Below are positions 8,920-16,627 of a stretch of DNA of 64,000 bases, piece by piece (the first letter of the stretch is position 1; each line of letters opens with the position of its first letter). Location: NCBI GenBank assembly GCA_029880325.1, contig JAOUOP010000036.1, positions 1 through 64,000 of the forward strand, given 5' to 3'. The position numbers and the translations under genes were made by a program. The notes under the pieces are model-generated. The model saw only the letters and a program-made list of their open reading frames with translations, did not search any database and had not been told where the DNA came from. This stretch comes from Myxococcales bacterium. Its GTDB lineage: Bacteria > Myxococcota_A > Polyangia > Polyangiales > JAFGIB01.

Positions 8920-10143
8920 TCAGTGGCAGTAGTTCTGGCCGTAGGGAATCAGCACGCTCCAGGGATAGCTGCCCACGTTGTCGAAGGTCTTTTCGATCTC
9001 CATGCGCTCCACGTCGACGACCACGATGGAGTTGTCGCCGCTGACGGCCGCGACGATGTAGCGTCCATCGGGCGTCGTCGAGGCGGTCTCGATGTTGCCG
9101 CCGACGGAGATGCGCTTGACCAGCTCGCCCCGCTTGATGTCAACCACATGAATCGCCGAGCCGTTGCGCAGCATCGCGAACGCGTAGTTAGGGGCCAGTG
9201 GCGAAAGATTCACGCCGTACACTTCCTCGTCGCCTTCGAGCGTGGCGTCGAGCAGCTGCCGGGTGGCACCGTCGATGACCGAGAGTCGCCGATCGACCCC
9301 ACTGTTGACCACATGGGCGAGTTCGACAGCGTCCGCGAAGGGATGTTCGGCGAAGACCACCGAGGGCTCACCCCCGACCTCGAGCGCGGGCAACATGCGG
9401 CGTCCGACCGTGTCATAAACCATGATCTTGCCACTGCCCCGATGGGCCGCGTAGAGATTTCCGGTCCAGTCGATCTGGGCGTCGGCGAAACCCGTCTCGC
9501 CCTGGGCGAGCCCGTCACTCGCTTGTGCGCCGTCGAAGCGCAGGTGATCGACCGCCTCCTGGGTCTGCATGTCCACGACAGTGATGTCATCTCCACCCAA
9601 ATTAGCCACATAACCCCTGGATCGGTCCTGGGAAAAGCGCATGAAGTGCGGCAGATTCACCTCGTCGATGCGAGCGCTGAGTTCCAGGGTCTGGATATCC
9701 AAAAGCGCGACCGCGCCGGTCGCGCCCTGCTGCTCTTCCATCACGGCCAGGTACTTGCCATCGGGCGTCACGGCCATGTGGCTCGGGTGGGCGCCGACCT
9801 CGGTCCGGCTGAGAATTTCGAATGATTTCGCGTCGATCTCGATGACCTGGTCGGTGTGCGACGAGGTCACGAAGACGCGCTCGAGGTCGGGCGAAACCGC
9901 GATCATGTGGTTGGAATCACCCACCGTGGAGACGCTCGCGATCAACTCCATGTTACGCAGGTCGATGACGTTCAGCTCGTCGGAGCCGAGGTTGATGACG
10001 TAGGCACGCTCGCTCAGGGCGGCCTCGATGCCATCCGTCGTGGCGGCACCGCCTCCCCCGAAGAGTGCTCCTCCTCCATCGATGGCACAGGCGCCCAGCA
10101 GCAGCGCCAGGGCGGTCAGGGTAGTCACTGGAAGCGCTTTCAT
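8920..10143 (-). CDS. Riboswitch-controlled YVTN beta-propeller lipoprotein (BtuG-like candidate)
   Basis: 407 aa from the ATG at 10143, which has AGAGGA just upstream; the frame stays open to 10197. The signal MKALPVTTLTALALLLGAC ends in a lipobox. The mature part is a string of ~40-residue YVTN/cytochrome-D1-type propeller blades (AYVINLGSDELNVIDL, VAVTPDGKYLAVMEEQ, GYVANLGGDDITVVDMQT, IVAAVSGDNSIVVVDVE), enough for about seven blades. No heme or metal motif is seen. Directly upstream on the same strand is a cobalamin riboswitch, so expression should fall when B12 is plentiful. In Bacteroides, BtuG is a surface beta-propeller lipoprotein that captures B12 for BtuB; here a corrinoid-binding role is an inference from fold and regulation. 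Confidence 0.8.
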   Translation of the reverse strand: MKALPVTTLTALALLLGACAIDGGGALFGGGGAATTDGIEAALSERAYVINLGSDELNVIDLRNMELIASVSTVGDSNHMIAVSPDLERVFVTSSHTDQVIEIDAKSFEILSRTEVGAHPSHMAVTPDGKYLAVMEEQQGATGAVALLDIQTLELSARIDEVNLPHFMRFSQDRSRGYVANLGGDDITVVDMQTQEAVDHLRFDGAQASDGLAQGETGFADAQIDWTGNLYAAHRGSGKIMVYDTVGRRMLPALEVGGEPSVVFAEHPFADAVELAHVVNSGVDRRLSVIDGATRQLLDATLEGDEEVYGVNLSPLAPNYAFAMLRNGSAIHVVDIKRGELVKRISVGGNIETASTTPDGRYIVAAVSGDNSIVVVDVERMEIEKTFDNVGSYPWSVLIPYGQNYCH

Positions 10144-10229
10144 GGATCCTCTTCTTGCAGCAAGGCAAGAACGAAAATTGGAGGCTCCAAGCGCCATGCC
10201 AGCTTCGTCCTCGCGAAGTTAATCAGCAC

Positions 10230-10350
10230 GTTCGCTGCGGGAGGTGCTCTGACTTACGCCGTGCAGCCTTGCTGCCGACGCTCACAGTGGCGGGACCGTG
10301 CCGGAATCTCACCGGCTTCCCCTCAGGGCTCCGAACGGAGCACCCGCGGC
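10230..10350 (-). promoter_or_regulatory. Cobalamin (B12) riboswitch
   Basis: Read on the minus strand, the conserved cobalamin-riboswitch elements occur in order: P1 5' arm GGTGCTC (10344-10338), GCCGGTGAGATTCCGGC, CGGTCCCGCCACTGTGA (GCCACTG at 10291-10285), and the B12 box AAGTCAGAGCACCTCCCGC (about 10255-10237), whose GAGCACC closes P1. It sits about 90-200 bases upstream of the beta-propeller lipoprotein start. Between them CTTCG...CGAAG (10217-10202) can form a hairpin but has no T-run, so control may act on translation. The orientation excludes direct control of the divergent corrin operon that starts at 10464. Confidence 0.93.
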
Positions 10351-10463
10351 GAGCGGACTCTCTAGCGTCCACGCTACCGCGGTGTCAAGCGCCACCCCTG
10401 ACCGGCCACGCGCTTGCGGGCTACCCGGTGCGCCTCGACCCACGGCAGACCCACCGCAGACCC

Positions 10464-11192
10464 ATGGCAACTCCGAAGTTCGCAACCGTTATCCGACGCG
10501 CCGAGGTAGGCGAGCACGCCGTCGTGCTCGAATTCACCATGCAAGAACCCAGCTACCTCGACTTCCAGGGCGGCAAATACATCATTGTCCACACCGGCAT
10601 CGAGGTCGGCGAAGGCAAAACCCATAAGCGGCCCTATTCGATCTTCTCGAACGATTCGGAACAGAAACGCTTTGAACTCGCGGTCAAACGCATCGACGGA
10701 TGCCTCGGATCGCCGCACATGCACGGCCTCAAACCAGGAGACAAGCTTCAGTTCAGCGGCCCCTGGGGCACGCTATGGCCCGACGACGATCGCCCGGCCG
10801 ACAGCCTCGTCGTGGCCACCGACAACGGCATCACGGCAGCCGTGAGCCTTGTCAATAGCCAACTTTTTCGCCCGCGTCTATCGCGCAGCCGGCTGTGCTG
10901 GTTCGTGGAGTCCGATGGCTATTTCCTCGACCGCGATTTCGTCTCAAAGCGCTTGCCCGCCACTCTCGGGAGCTTCGAAGTCGTGACCTGCGCGCCCGTG
11001 GGAGACCATGCTCGCGTCGGACGCGCCCGCCAATGGCTCGCCCAGTCACTGACAGCGGGCGCTCCGGAGCAGGCCTTCCTGGTGGGCGACGGCGATGTGG
11101 TGGGAGCCCTGCGGGGCGAGCTTGTGGCCGCTGGCTTGCCCGAAGACGCAGTGCGAATCGAAAACTTCTTCAACCGACCCCCGAAGGCATGA
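10464..11192 (+). CDS. FAD/NAD(P)-binding ferredoxin-reductase-like protein, first gene of corrin operon
   Basis: 242 aa from the ATG at 10464; the longer open frame upstream is antisense to the riboswitch. The N-terminal half is an FNR-type FAD domain with the flavin-binding KRPYSIFS (RxYS) motif. The C-terminal half is a nucleotide-binding domain with VVATDNGITAAVSLV in the position of the usual GTGxTP. It ends in a partner-type aromatic tail (NFFNRPPKA). It is 54 bp upstream of cbiD in the same direction, so it probably supplies electrons to corrin synthesis, for example cobalt reduction or the missing cobalt-precorrin-6A reduction step normally done by CbiJ. That role is inference only. 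Confidence 0.75.
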   Translation: MATPKFATVIRRAEVGEHAVVLEFTMQEPSYLDFQGGKYIIVHTGIEVGEGKTHKRPYSIFSNDSEQKRFELAVKRIDGCLGSPHMHGLKPGDKLQFSGPWGTLWPDDDRPADSLVVATDNGITAAVSLVNSQLFRPRLSRSRLCWFVESDGYFLDRDFVSKRLPATLGSFEVVTCAPVGDHARVGRARQWLAQSLTAGAPEQAFLVGDGDVVGALRGELVAAGLPEDAVRIENFFNRPPKA

Positions 11193-11246
11193 AGCGCGAC
11201 CGCCACAGCGGATCCATGCACTGACCACTTCCAACTATCTTTTTCA

Positions 11247-12353
11247 ATGGCACCTGCAGGCAAAAAAGCGCTGAACGATCGGCGCGGGATGCGCACCGGC
11301 TTCACCACCGGTGCCTGCGCTGCAGCCGCTGCCAAGGCCGCCGCTCGCTGTCTGCTCCGGGGCGAATCGGCGACGGAAATCGAGACCACTCTGCCCAACG
11401 GAAGCAACGTGCGCTTCGCCCTCGAGCGCTGCGAAGCGCTCAATGGTGGGCAGCTTTGCAGCGTCTTCAAGGACGCAGGCGACGATCCCGACGTCACCCA
11501 CGGCGCCGAGCTGGTGGCCCATGTGGTACTGACCGACGCCCCCGGGGTGGAGCTCTCGGGCGGCGATGGGGTCGCCACGGTCACACAGCCTGGCCTGGGG
11601 CTCGAAGTCGGCTCGGCCGCCATCAACCCCGTGCCCCGTAAGAACATCGTCGAGATGGTGCAGCAGGAACTCGCTGGCAGCGGACGCGGCGCGGTCGTCA
11701 CGATTTCCGTACCCGGCGGCCAGGAAATGGCCAAGGGGACTCTGAACTCGAGGTTAGGACTTCTCGGAGGCATCTCCATCCTTGGCACCTCGGGCATCGT
11801 GCGGCCCTACTCCACGGCGGCCTACAAGGCGAGCGTCGTGCAGGCCATCGACGTGGCCCGCTCGCGCGGCCATGACACCCTGGTACTCACCACCGGCGGA
11901 CGCTCGGAGCAATATGCCATGGCCCTGCACCCCAGGCTCGGCGAGGAGTGCTTTATCCAGGTGGGTGATTTCATCGGCACCGGCCTCAAGCACTGCAAGC
12001 GGCGGGGCGCCGGCCGCGTGGTGGTGGTAGGCATGATCGGCAAGCTCTCCAAAATGGCCGAGGGTGTGATGCAGACCCATCAGGCCGGATCCTCTGTCAA
12101 CCTGCAGTCTCTCTCCGAACTGGCGGGCGAGGCTGGCGGCGCGCGGAGCCTGGTGAAGGCGGTCGCGACGGCCAACACCGGGCGCCACGCGCTGGAGCTG
12201 TGCAAGGAGGCCCAGGTGGACATCGCCACACCCGTGTGTGCACGGGTGGCCGCCGTCTCCGAGACCCACGTGGGCGGGGGGCTTCCCGTGCACGTCTACA
12301 TGGTGGACTTTGGCGGCGAGTTATTGGGCGGCCACGGACCTACCCTCGGATGA
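11247..12353 (+). CDS. cbiD: Cobalt-precorrin-5B (C1)-methyltransferase CbiD
   Basis: 368 aa, full length for CbiD. The signature MRTGFTTGACAAAAAKAA lies near residue 15, followed by the conserved VTQPGLGLEVGSAAINPVPR, GTLNSRLGLLGGISILGTSG and GDFIGTGLK blocks. CbiD methylates C-1 of cobalt-precorrin-5B in the anaerobic (early cobalt insertion) pathway to B12, which makes it a marker for that pathway. The stop codon overlaps the start of cbiC (ATGA at 12350), so the two are translationally coupled. No lesion is seen in this gene. Confidence 0.95.
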   Translation: MAPAGKKALNDRRGMRTGFTTGACAAAAAKAAARCLLRGESATEIETTLPNGSNVRFALERCEALNGGQLCSVFKDAGDDPDVTHGAELVAHVVLTDAPGVELSGGDGVATVTQPGLGLEVGSAAINPVPRKNIVEMVQQELAGSGRGAVVTISVPGGQEMAKGTLNSRLGLLGGISILGTSGIVRPYSTAAYKASVVQAIDVARSRGHDTLVLTTGGRSEQYAMALHPRLGEECFIQVGDFIGTGLKHCKRRGAGRVVVVGMIGKLSKMAEGVMQTHQAGSSVNLQSLSELAGEAGGARSLVKAVATANTGRHALELCKEAQVDIATPVCARVAAVSETHVGGGLPVHVYMVDFGGELLGGHGPTLG

Positions 12354-13021
12354 GAGACATGAACGACCCCAAAGACAACGACATGCGTCAATTGACCGGA
12401 CTCGGTCGCAAAATCGAGGCCGACAGCTTCGCCGTCGTCGATGCCGAGGCTGGCGATCACGGCTTTTCCGATGACCAGTGGCAGGTCGTGCGCCGCGTGG
12501 TGCACTCCACGGCCGACTTTGAATACATCTCGCTGATGAAGCTGCACCCGCGGGCCATCGAAGCTGGCATCGCCGCCCTGCGCGGCGGGTGTCCGGTGCT
12601 CGTCGACGTCAAGATGATCGCTGCCGGTCTCAACCGCGATCGCCTCGATGCCTATGGCTGCAGTGTCGAGAGCTACATCTCGGACGCGGACGTGATCGCC
12701 GCCGCCAAGCAGCACAACTCCACACGCGCCATCGAGGCCATGCGCAAGGCTCACCGCGAGGGAAAGCTCGACGGGGCCGTGGTGGCCATCGGCAACGCGC
12801 CCACGGCACTGCTCGAGTTGGTGCGCCTGATCGAGCAAGAGGACGCTCGGCCGGCGTTGATCATCGGGGTGCCGGTCGGCTTCGTGTCGGCGGCGGAGTC
12901 GAAGCAAGCGCTGATCGATGCCGACTACCCCTCTATTGTCTCCCGTGGTCGCAAGGGCGGTAGCCCCATCGCGGTGGCCGTGATCCACGCCCTGCTCTTG
13001 CTGTCCAAGGACGACGCGTGA
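12350..13021 (+). CDS. cbiC: Cobalt-precorrin-8 methylmutase CbiC
   Basis: 223 aa from the ATG at 12350 that overlaps the cbiD stop; ATG 12359 is an alternative. Precorrin-8X methylmutase features are the catalytic His in RRVVHSTADFEY, then VLVDVKMIAAGL, AIGNAPTALLEL, IIGVPVGFVSAAESK and SRGRKGGSPIAVAVIHALL at the end. CbiC moves the methyl group from C-11 to C-12 to give cobyrinate. Length and motifs are complete. The last bases overlap the GTG start of the cbiE frame (GTGA at 13018). Confidence 0.95.
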   Translation: MRDMNDPKDNDMRQLTGLGRKIEADSFAVVDAEAGDHGFSDDQWQVVRRVVHSTADFEYISLMKLHPRAIEAGIAALRGGCPVLVDVKMIAAGLNRDRLDAYGCSVESYISDADVIAAAKQHNSTRAIEAMRKAHREGKLDGAVVAIGNAPTALLELVRLIEQEDARPALIIGVPVGFVSAAESKQALIDADYPSIVSRGRKGGSPIAVAVIHALLLLSKDDA

Positions 13022-13722
13022 CGCCGCGGGAATACACGGCCCCGACCGCACTGCCGGCGGTGCGGGTGGTAGGCATCGGTGACGACGGCTGCGCGAGCTT
13101 GACGAGCAAGGCGATGGAGGCCGTGCTGACGGCCTCGGTCTTGGCGGGAGGCGAGCGCCAGCTGGCGTTTTTTCCGCAGTTCGAGGGCCGGCGCATCGCA
13201 TTCAAGGGCGGCCTCAAGGACACGCTCGAGGAGCTGCGCGAGCTGAGCGAGGACAATAACGTCTGCGTACTGGCCTCCGGCGATCCGCTCTTCTTCGGAG
13301 TCGGCTCACTGATCGTCAAGACCATCGGCGCCGAGCACGTGCGCGTTTTGCCCCAGCCGAGCTCGGTGCAGTGGGCGTTCGCACGGCTGGGGCTGAAGTG
13401 GGACGACGCTGAGGTCCTGAGCCTGCACGGACGGCCCCTGCACGGCCTCGCCGCACGCCTTCGCACACGCGCCAAGGTCGCCCTGCTCACCGACGCCGGA
13501 AATAGCTCTGCTCGCGCCATCGCCCGCCATCTGCTGCAATACAACCAGCGCGGCTGGCGCGCCCACCTATGCGAAAACCTGCTGGGCCCAGGCGAACGCG
13601 TGCGCTCGATGTCGCTGGAGCAGCTGGCGGGCGCTGGCGACATCGCGCCGCTGCACGTGCTGGTCCTCACGCGCGAGGATGCCGACTGGCGAGCGCCGCC
13701 GACGCCGGCCTACCTGCCCTAG
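13018..13722 (+). CDS. cbiE: Cobalt-precorrin-7 (C5)-methyltransferase CbiE (N-terminal half of an interrupted CobL-type fusion)
   Basis: 234 aa from a GTG overlapping the cbiC stop. It is a tetrapyrrole methylase: VRVVGIGDDG at the start, VCVLASGDPLFFGVG in the SAM/substrate site, VRVLPQPSSVQWAFARLGL, and a CENLLGPGERV region typical of CbiE. It methylates C-5 of the ring. The TAG at 13720 ends it just before the linker to CbiT. The same reading frame continues without break into CbiT (ESFAKRTPKLGLITKREVRM), the normal CobL junction. This is therefore either a CobL fusion gene with a nonsense codon or a recently split gene. Confidence 0.9.
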   Translation: MTPREYTAPTALPAVRVVGIGDDGCASLTSKAMEAVLTASVLAGGERQLAFFPQFEGRRIAFKGGLKDTLEELRELSEDNNVCVLASGDPLFFGVGSLIVKTIGAEHVRVLPQPSSVQWAFARLGLKWDDAEVLSLHGRPLHGLAARLRTRAKVALLTDAGNSSARAIARHLLQYNQRGWRAHLCENLLGPGERVRSMSLEQLAGAGDIAPLHVLVLTREDADWRAPPTPAYLP

Positions 13723-13779
13723 GAGAGCTTCGCCAAGCGCACGCCCAAGCTCGGTCTGATCACCAAGCGCGAGGTCCGA

Positions 13780-14301
13780 ATGCTGTCGCTCGCTGCGATG
13801 CAGCTGCGCAACGATAGCGTGGTCTGGGATGTGGGTGCCGCCAGCGGCTCGGTGGCTATCGAAGCGGCCCTGATCGCCGCCGGAGGCACGGTCTGGGCCA
13901 TCGAGTGCGACGCCGAGGGCGTGGCCCACGCCGAGGAAAATGCCCGCAACCACGGCGCCGATAACGTGCGCGTCATCCACGGTATGGCGCCCGACGCCCT
14001 TGCGGAGCTGCCGGCGCCGGACGCGGTTTTCGTGGGCGGCAGCAAGGGCAGCCTGGCGGCGATCATCGAGCGGGCTGTTTTGGCCCTGCGCCCCGGCGGT
14101 CGACTGGTGGTCAATGCCATCACGATGGAAAGCGTGCAGCAAGCCCATGACGCCTTCAAGGCACACGCGATTACGCCGGAGGTCACCCTGGTCAATATTT
14201 CCAGGGCCGTCCCCCTCGCCCGCTACCTGCGCTACGAAGCGCTCAATCCGATTCACATCTTCGCGGCCGACAAGCCCAGAAATGCGAAAGGCTCGTCATG
14301 A
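13780..14301 (+). CDS. cbiT: Cobalt-precorrin-6B C15-methyltransferase (decarboxylating) CbiT
   Basis: 173 aa from the first ATG after the TAG at 13720, in the same frame as cbiE. It is a Rossmann methyltransferase: SVVWDVGAASGSVAIEAA is the SAM motif I, with AIECDAEGVAHAEENARNHG and PDAVFVGGSKG after it. CbiT methylates C-15 and removes the C-12 acetate carboxyl. Starting at this ATG drops the conserved GLITKREVR lead-in, encoded at 13753-13779 between the stop and the ATG. AGGAG at 13721-13725 overlaps the stop but has no ATG, GTG or TTG at the right distance. Its expression as a separate protein is uncertain. Confidence 0.85.
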   Translation: MLSLAAMQLRNDSVVWDVGAASGSVAIEAALIAAGGTVWAIECDAEGVAHAEENARNHGADNVRVIHGMAPDALAELPAPDAVFVGGSKGSLAAIIERAVLALRPGGRLVVNAITMESVQQAHDAFKAHAITPEVTLVNISRAVPLARYLRYEALNPIHIFAADKPRNAKGSS

Positions 14302-14585
14302 AACTCGGCACCATCTATGGCGTGGGCGTCGGACCGGGAGCGCCCGACCTGATCACCCTGCGCGCCATCCATGTCTTGCGCTCAGTGGACGTGATCGCGA
14401 TTCCGCGCAAGGACCGCTTTAGCAAGTCCACCGCCTGGCGCATCGCCCGGCCGAATGTGGGCGATGTCGAAGGCCAGGAGCGCATCTTCCTGCACTTTCC
14501 CATGACCAAGGATCCGGCGATCACCAAACCGGCGTGGCGACAGGCAATGGACCAGGTCGGCCAGCGCCTGGAGGCGGGCAAGTGA
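14298..14585 (+). pseudogene. cbiL: Truncated cobalt-precorrin-2 C20-methyltransferase CbiL (first third only)
   Basis: 95 aa overlapping the cbiT stop (ATGA). The N-terminus is typical CbiL/CobI: GTIYGVGVGPGAPDLITLRA, then VDVIAIPRKD and IFLHFPMTKDPA. Family members are about 230-250 aa and continue with the GDP-containing methylase core. Here the frame ends at EAGK and cobJ starts six bases later, so some 140 residues including the SAM site are missing. There is no room for a frameshifted remainder, so this is a deletion, not a point error. It cannot be an active methyltransferase by itself. No second cbiL is visible in the window. Confidence 0.85.
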
Positions 14586-14591
14586 GCGAAG

Positions 14592-15445
14592 ATGAACGAA
14601 AACATGGGAACTCTGTCGATCGTCGGCATCGGCCCGGGGCACTCCGAGCATACGACGCCGGCCGCGTTGGCCGCGATCGTGGGCGCCGAGCTGATCGTGG
14701 GCTACAGCACCTACATCAAGCTGGTGCGCCACCTGATCGACGGCAGGGAGATAGTGCGCACGGGCATGACCGAGGAGATCGGACGCGCCCGCACCGCCGT
14801 CGAGCGCGCCCGCGACGGCGCCAGGGTCGCCATCATCTCCTCCGGCGACGCCGGCGTCTACGGCATGTGCTCCCTGGTCTTCCAGGTGCTGCAGGAGATG
14901 GGCTGGCAGCGCGGTCACTCGCCGATGCTGCAGGTGATCCCGGGCATCACCGCCCTCAACTCCTGCGCATCCCTGGTGGGTGCTCCCTTCGGCCACGACT
15001 TCTGCGCCATCAGCCTTTCGGATTTACTGACGCCCTGGCCCGTGATCGAAAGGCGCATCGAAGCGGCCGCCGCGGCGGATTTCGTCATCGGCCTCTACAC
15101 CCCAAAAGCGGCCGCCGCCAACGCCAAATCGTCGAGGCCCAACGCATCATCGGCCAGCACCGCAGCGGCGACACACCCGTGGCCCTGATCAAAAGCGCCT
15201 ACCGCAAGCGTCAGAGCGTCATTCAGTCGGATCTGGACAACTTCCTGGACTACGAGATCGGGATGCTCACAACAGTCATCGTGGGCTCAACCCATAGCTA
15301 CATGTTCGAGGGCCACATGGTCACGCCACGGGGCTACAGCAACAAATACACGCCCGAGGGCGAGGTCCTCGAAGGCCAGCAGCCGGCCCGCTCGCTCAAC
15401 ATCGAGGGCGCGCTGCACCTGCGCGACGAGCAGGGAGGGCAGTGA
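14592..15445 (+). CDS. cobJ: Precorrin-3B C17-methyltransferase CbiH/CobJ, interrupted by a -1 frame break
   Basis: A tetrapyrrole methylase whose two parts lie in different frames. Frame one (from 14592, or ATG 14604) gives LSIVGIGPGHSEHTTPAA, VIISSGDAGVYGM, QVIPGITALNSCASLVGAPF, FCAISLSDLLTPW and DFVIGLYTPK. If it continues, it degenerates and stops at 15186-15188 after 198 aa. The -1 frame continues correctly from 15107 with IVEAQRIIGQHR, TPVALIKSAYRK and MVTPRGYSNKY to the stop at 15443-15445. Joined, the product is about 284 aa, normal for CobJ plus a short tail. The break coincides with C CCA AAA at 15101-15107. It may be a lost base in a homopolymer, a real mutation or programmed frameshifting. 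The enzyme does C-17 methylation with ring contraction. Confidence 0.85.
15101..15107 (+). other. Candidate -1 ribosomal frameshift heptamer (C CCA AAA) in cobJ
   Basis: In the zero frame the bases read C-CCA-AAA, matching X-XXY-YYZ. Slipping back one base changes the next codon from GCG to AGC (15107-15109) and joins YTPK directly to SGRRQRQIVEAQ, as expected for CobJ. GC-rich sequence follows (15108-15125) and could pause ribosomes; I did not establish a stable stem. A sequencing or replication error in the CCCCAAAA run explains the data equally well. Confidence 0.4.
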
Positions 15446-15861
15446 TGTCACGCGTGGGCAGACTCGGAGGCGCCATCCTGGCCGAGACCGAAGGTCGCTA
15501 CTTTCTCGTGGGCAACTTGAAGCAGCCCTGTGACTTCGAGGCCGCGGGTTTCGAGGCGCCGACCCAGGAGATCACGGGGCTCGAGCCCGGCTACATCGAA
15601 CTCCAGGCCGAGAGTGAAATTCGCCTCAGCGAGCCCCATTTAGCGCTAGAGCTGGAAGGCGAAGCGCTGGCACAGGTCCTGGCCGATCGCTTCATCATCG
15701 CGCGTAATGGTTCGGTCAGCGAGCGCCTGTGGGATCTGGTGATGCAGCCCGACGATCTCCTGCCGCCCCCCGAAGGACCGGCCGTGCCCGCGCGTTGGCT
15801 GGGTGAGATCCCCAAGGAAATCTTCGGCATCGTGCGCGACCAGGTCTTGCGCTGCAGGTGA
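15445..15861 (+). CDS. Unknown protein inside the corrin operon
   Basis: 138 aa; ATG 15445 overlaps the TGA of cobJ, with GGGAGGGC upstream (GTG 15442 is in the same frame). It is acidic, soluble-looking, without signal peptide, membrane segment or Cys cluster. Visible segments are RVGRLGGAILAETEGRYFLV near the start and RWLGEIPKEIFGIVRDQVL near the end. I do not recognise the family. It is not an obvious CbiG or CbiJ, both of which are absent. It lies tightly between cobJ and cbiF (4-bp gap), so a role in corrin synthesis or in assembling the enzymes is likely. Confidence 0.7.
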   Translation: MSRVGRLGGAILAETEGRYFLVGNLKQPCDFEAAGFEAPTQEITGLEPGYIELQAESEIRLSEPHLALELEGEALAQVLADRFIIARNGSVSERLWDLVMQPDDLLPPPEGPAVPARWLGEIPKEIFGIVRDQVLRCR

Positions 15862-15865
15862 GAGC

Positions 15866-16624
15866 ATGACCGTCTACATCATCGGCGCAGGTCCCGGCGA
15901 CCCCGACCTCATCACCATCCGCGGAGCCGAGCTTATCGCGCGCTGCCCCGTGGTGCTCTACACCGGCTCGCTGGTGCCAAAGGCCGTCATCGAGCGCGCC
16001 CCGGATCACGCCCAGGTACTCGACTCCTCGGGCATGACGCTGGACGCGATCGTGCAGGTCATGGAGGACGCCCACCAACGGGGTCAGGACGTGGCCCGCG
16101 TGCACACGGGCGACCCCAGCCTCTTCGGCTCCACTGCCGAGCAGATGCGACGGCTGCGCAGGCTCGGCATTGCCTACGAGATCGTGCCCGGCGTGTCGTC
16201 CTTTGCGGCCTCGGCCGCGGCGCTCGGCAAGGAGCTGACGCTTCCCGAGTTGTCCCAGACCGTGATCATCTCGCGCGTCGAAGGACGCACGCCGATGCCC
16301 GAGGGTGAAAGGCTCGCCGACCTGGCCGGCCACGGCACGCTGGTGCTCTTCCTGTCGGTCACGCTGATGAAGAAGATCGTGCGCGAGCTCCTGCCGCTGC
16401 TGGGCAAAGACTGCCCGGTCGCGGTGGTCGAACGCGCGAGTTGGCCCGATCAGCAAGTCGTGCAAGGCACCCTGGCCGACATCGAACCCAAGGTGCGCAA
16501 GGCCAAGATCAAAGCCACCGCCATCATCATCATCGGCCAGGTGCTGACCTCGGAGGACTTCGCCGAGTCGCGCTTCTACGCCGCCGATTTTTCCCATCGC
16601 TTTCGCCGTGCGAGCAAGGACTAG
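15866..16624 (+). CDS. cbiF: Cobalt-precorrin-4 C11-methyltransferase CbiF/CobM
   Basis: 252 aa from the ATG at 15866. It is a complete tetrapyrrole methylase: MTVYIIGAGPGDPDLITIRG, then VLYTGSLVPKAV and SSGMTLDAIV, then VARVHTGDPSLFGSTAEQMR, YEIVPGVSSFAASAAALGKE, LPELSQTVIISRVEGRTPMP, and VAVVERASWPDQQVVQGTL. These blocks identify CbiF/CobM, which methylates C-11 in the corrin pathway. It follows the unknown gene by 4 bp and precedes cbiA by 3 bp. No lesion is seen. Confidence 0.95.
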   Translation: MTVYIIGAGPGDPDLITIRGAELIARCPVVLYTGSLVPKAVIERAPDHAQVLDSSGMTLDAIVQVMEDAHQRGQDVARVHTGDPSLFGSTAEQMRRLRRLGIAYEIVPGVSSFAASAAALGKELTLPELSQTVIISRVEGRTPMPEGERLADLAGHGTLVLFLSVTLMKKIVRELLPLLGKDCPVAVVERASWPDQQVVQGTLADIEPKVRKAKIKATAIIIIGQVLTSEDFAESRFYAADFSHRFRRASKD

Positions 16625-16627
16625 CGC

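Noticed and set aside
13020..13045. Short match of the cbiE start region to the palindromic-element core
   Set aside because: Only about 15 bases agree and no inverted arms surround it; likely chance at this GC content.
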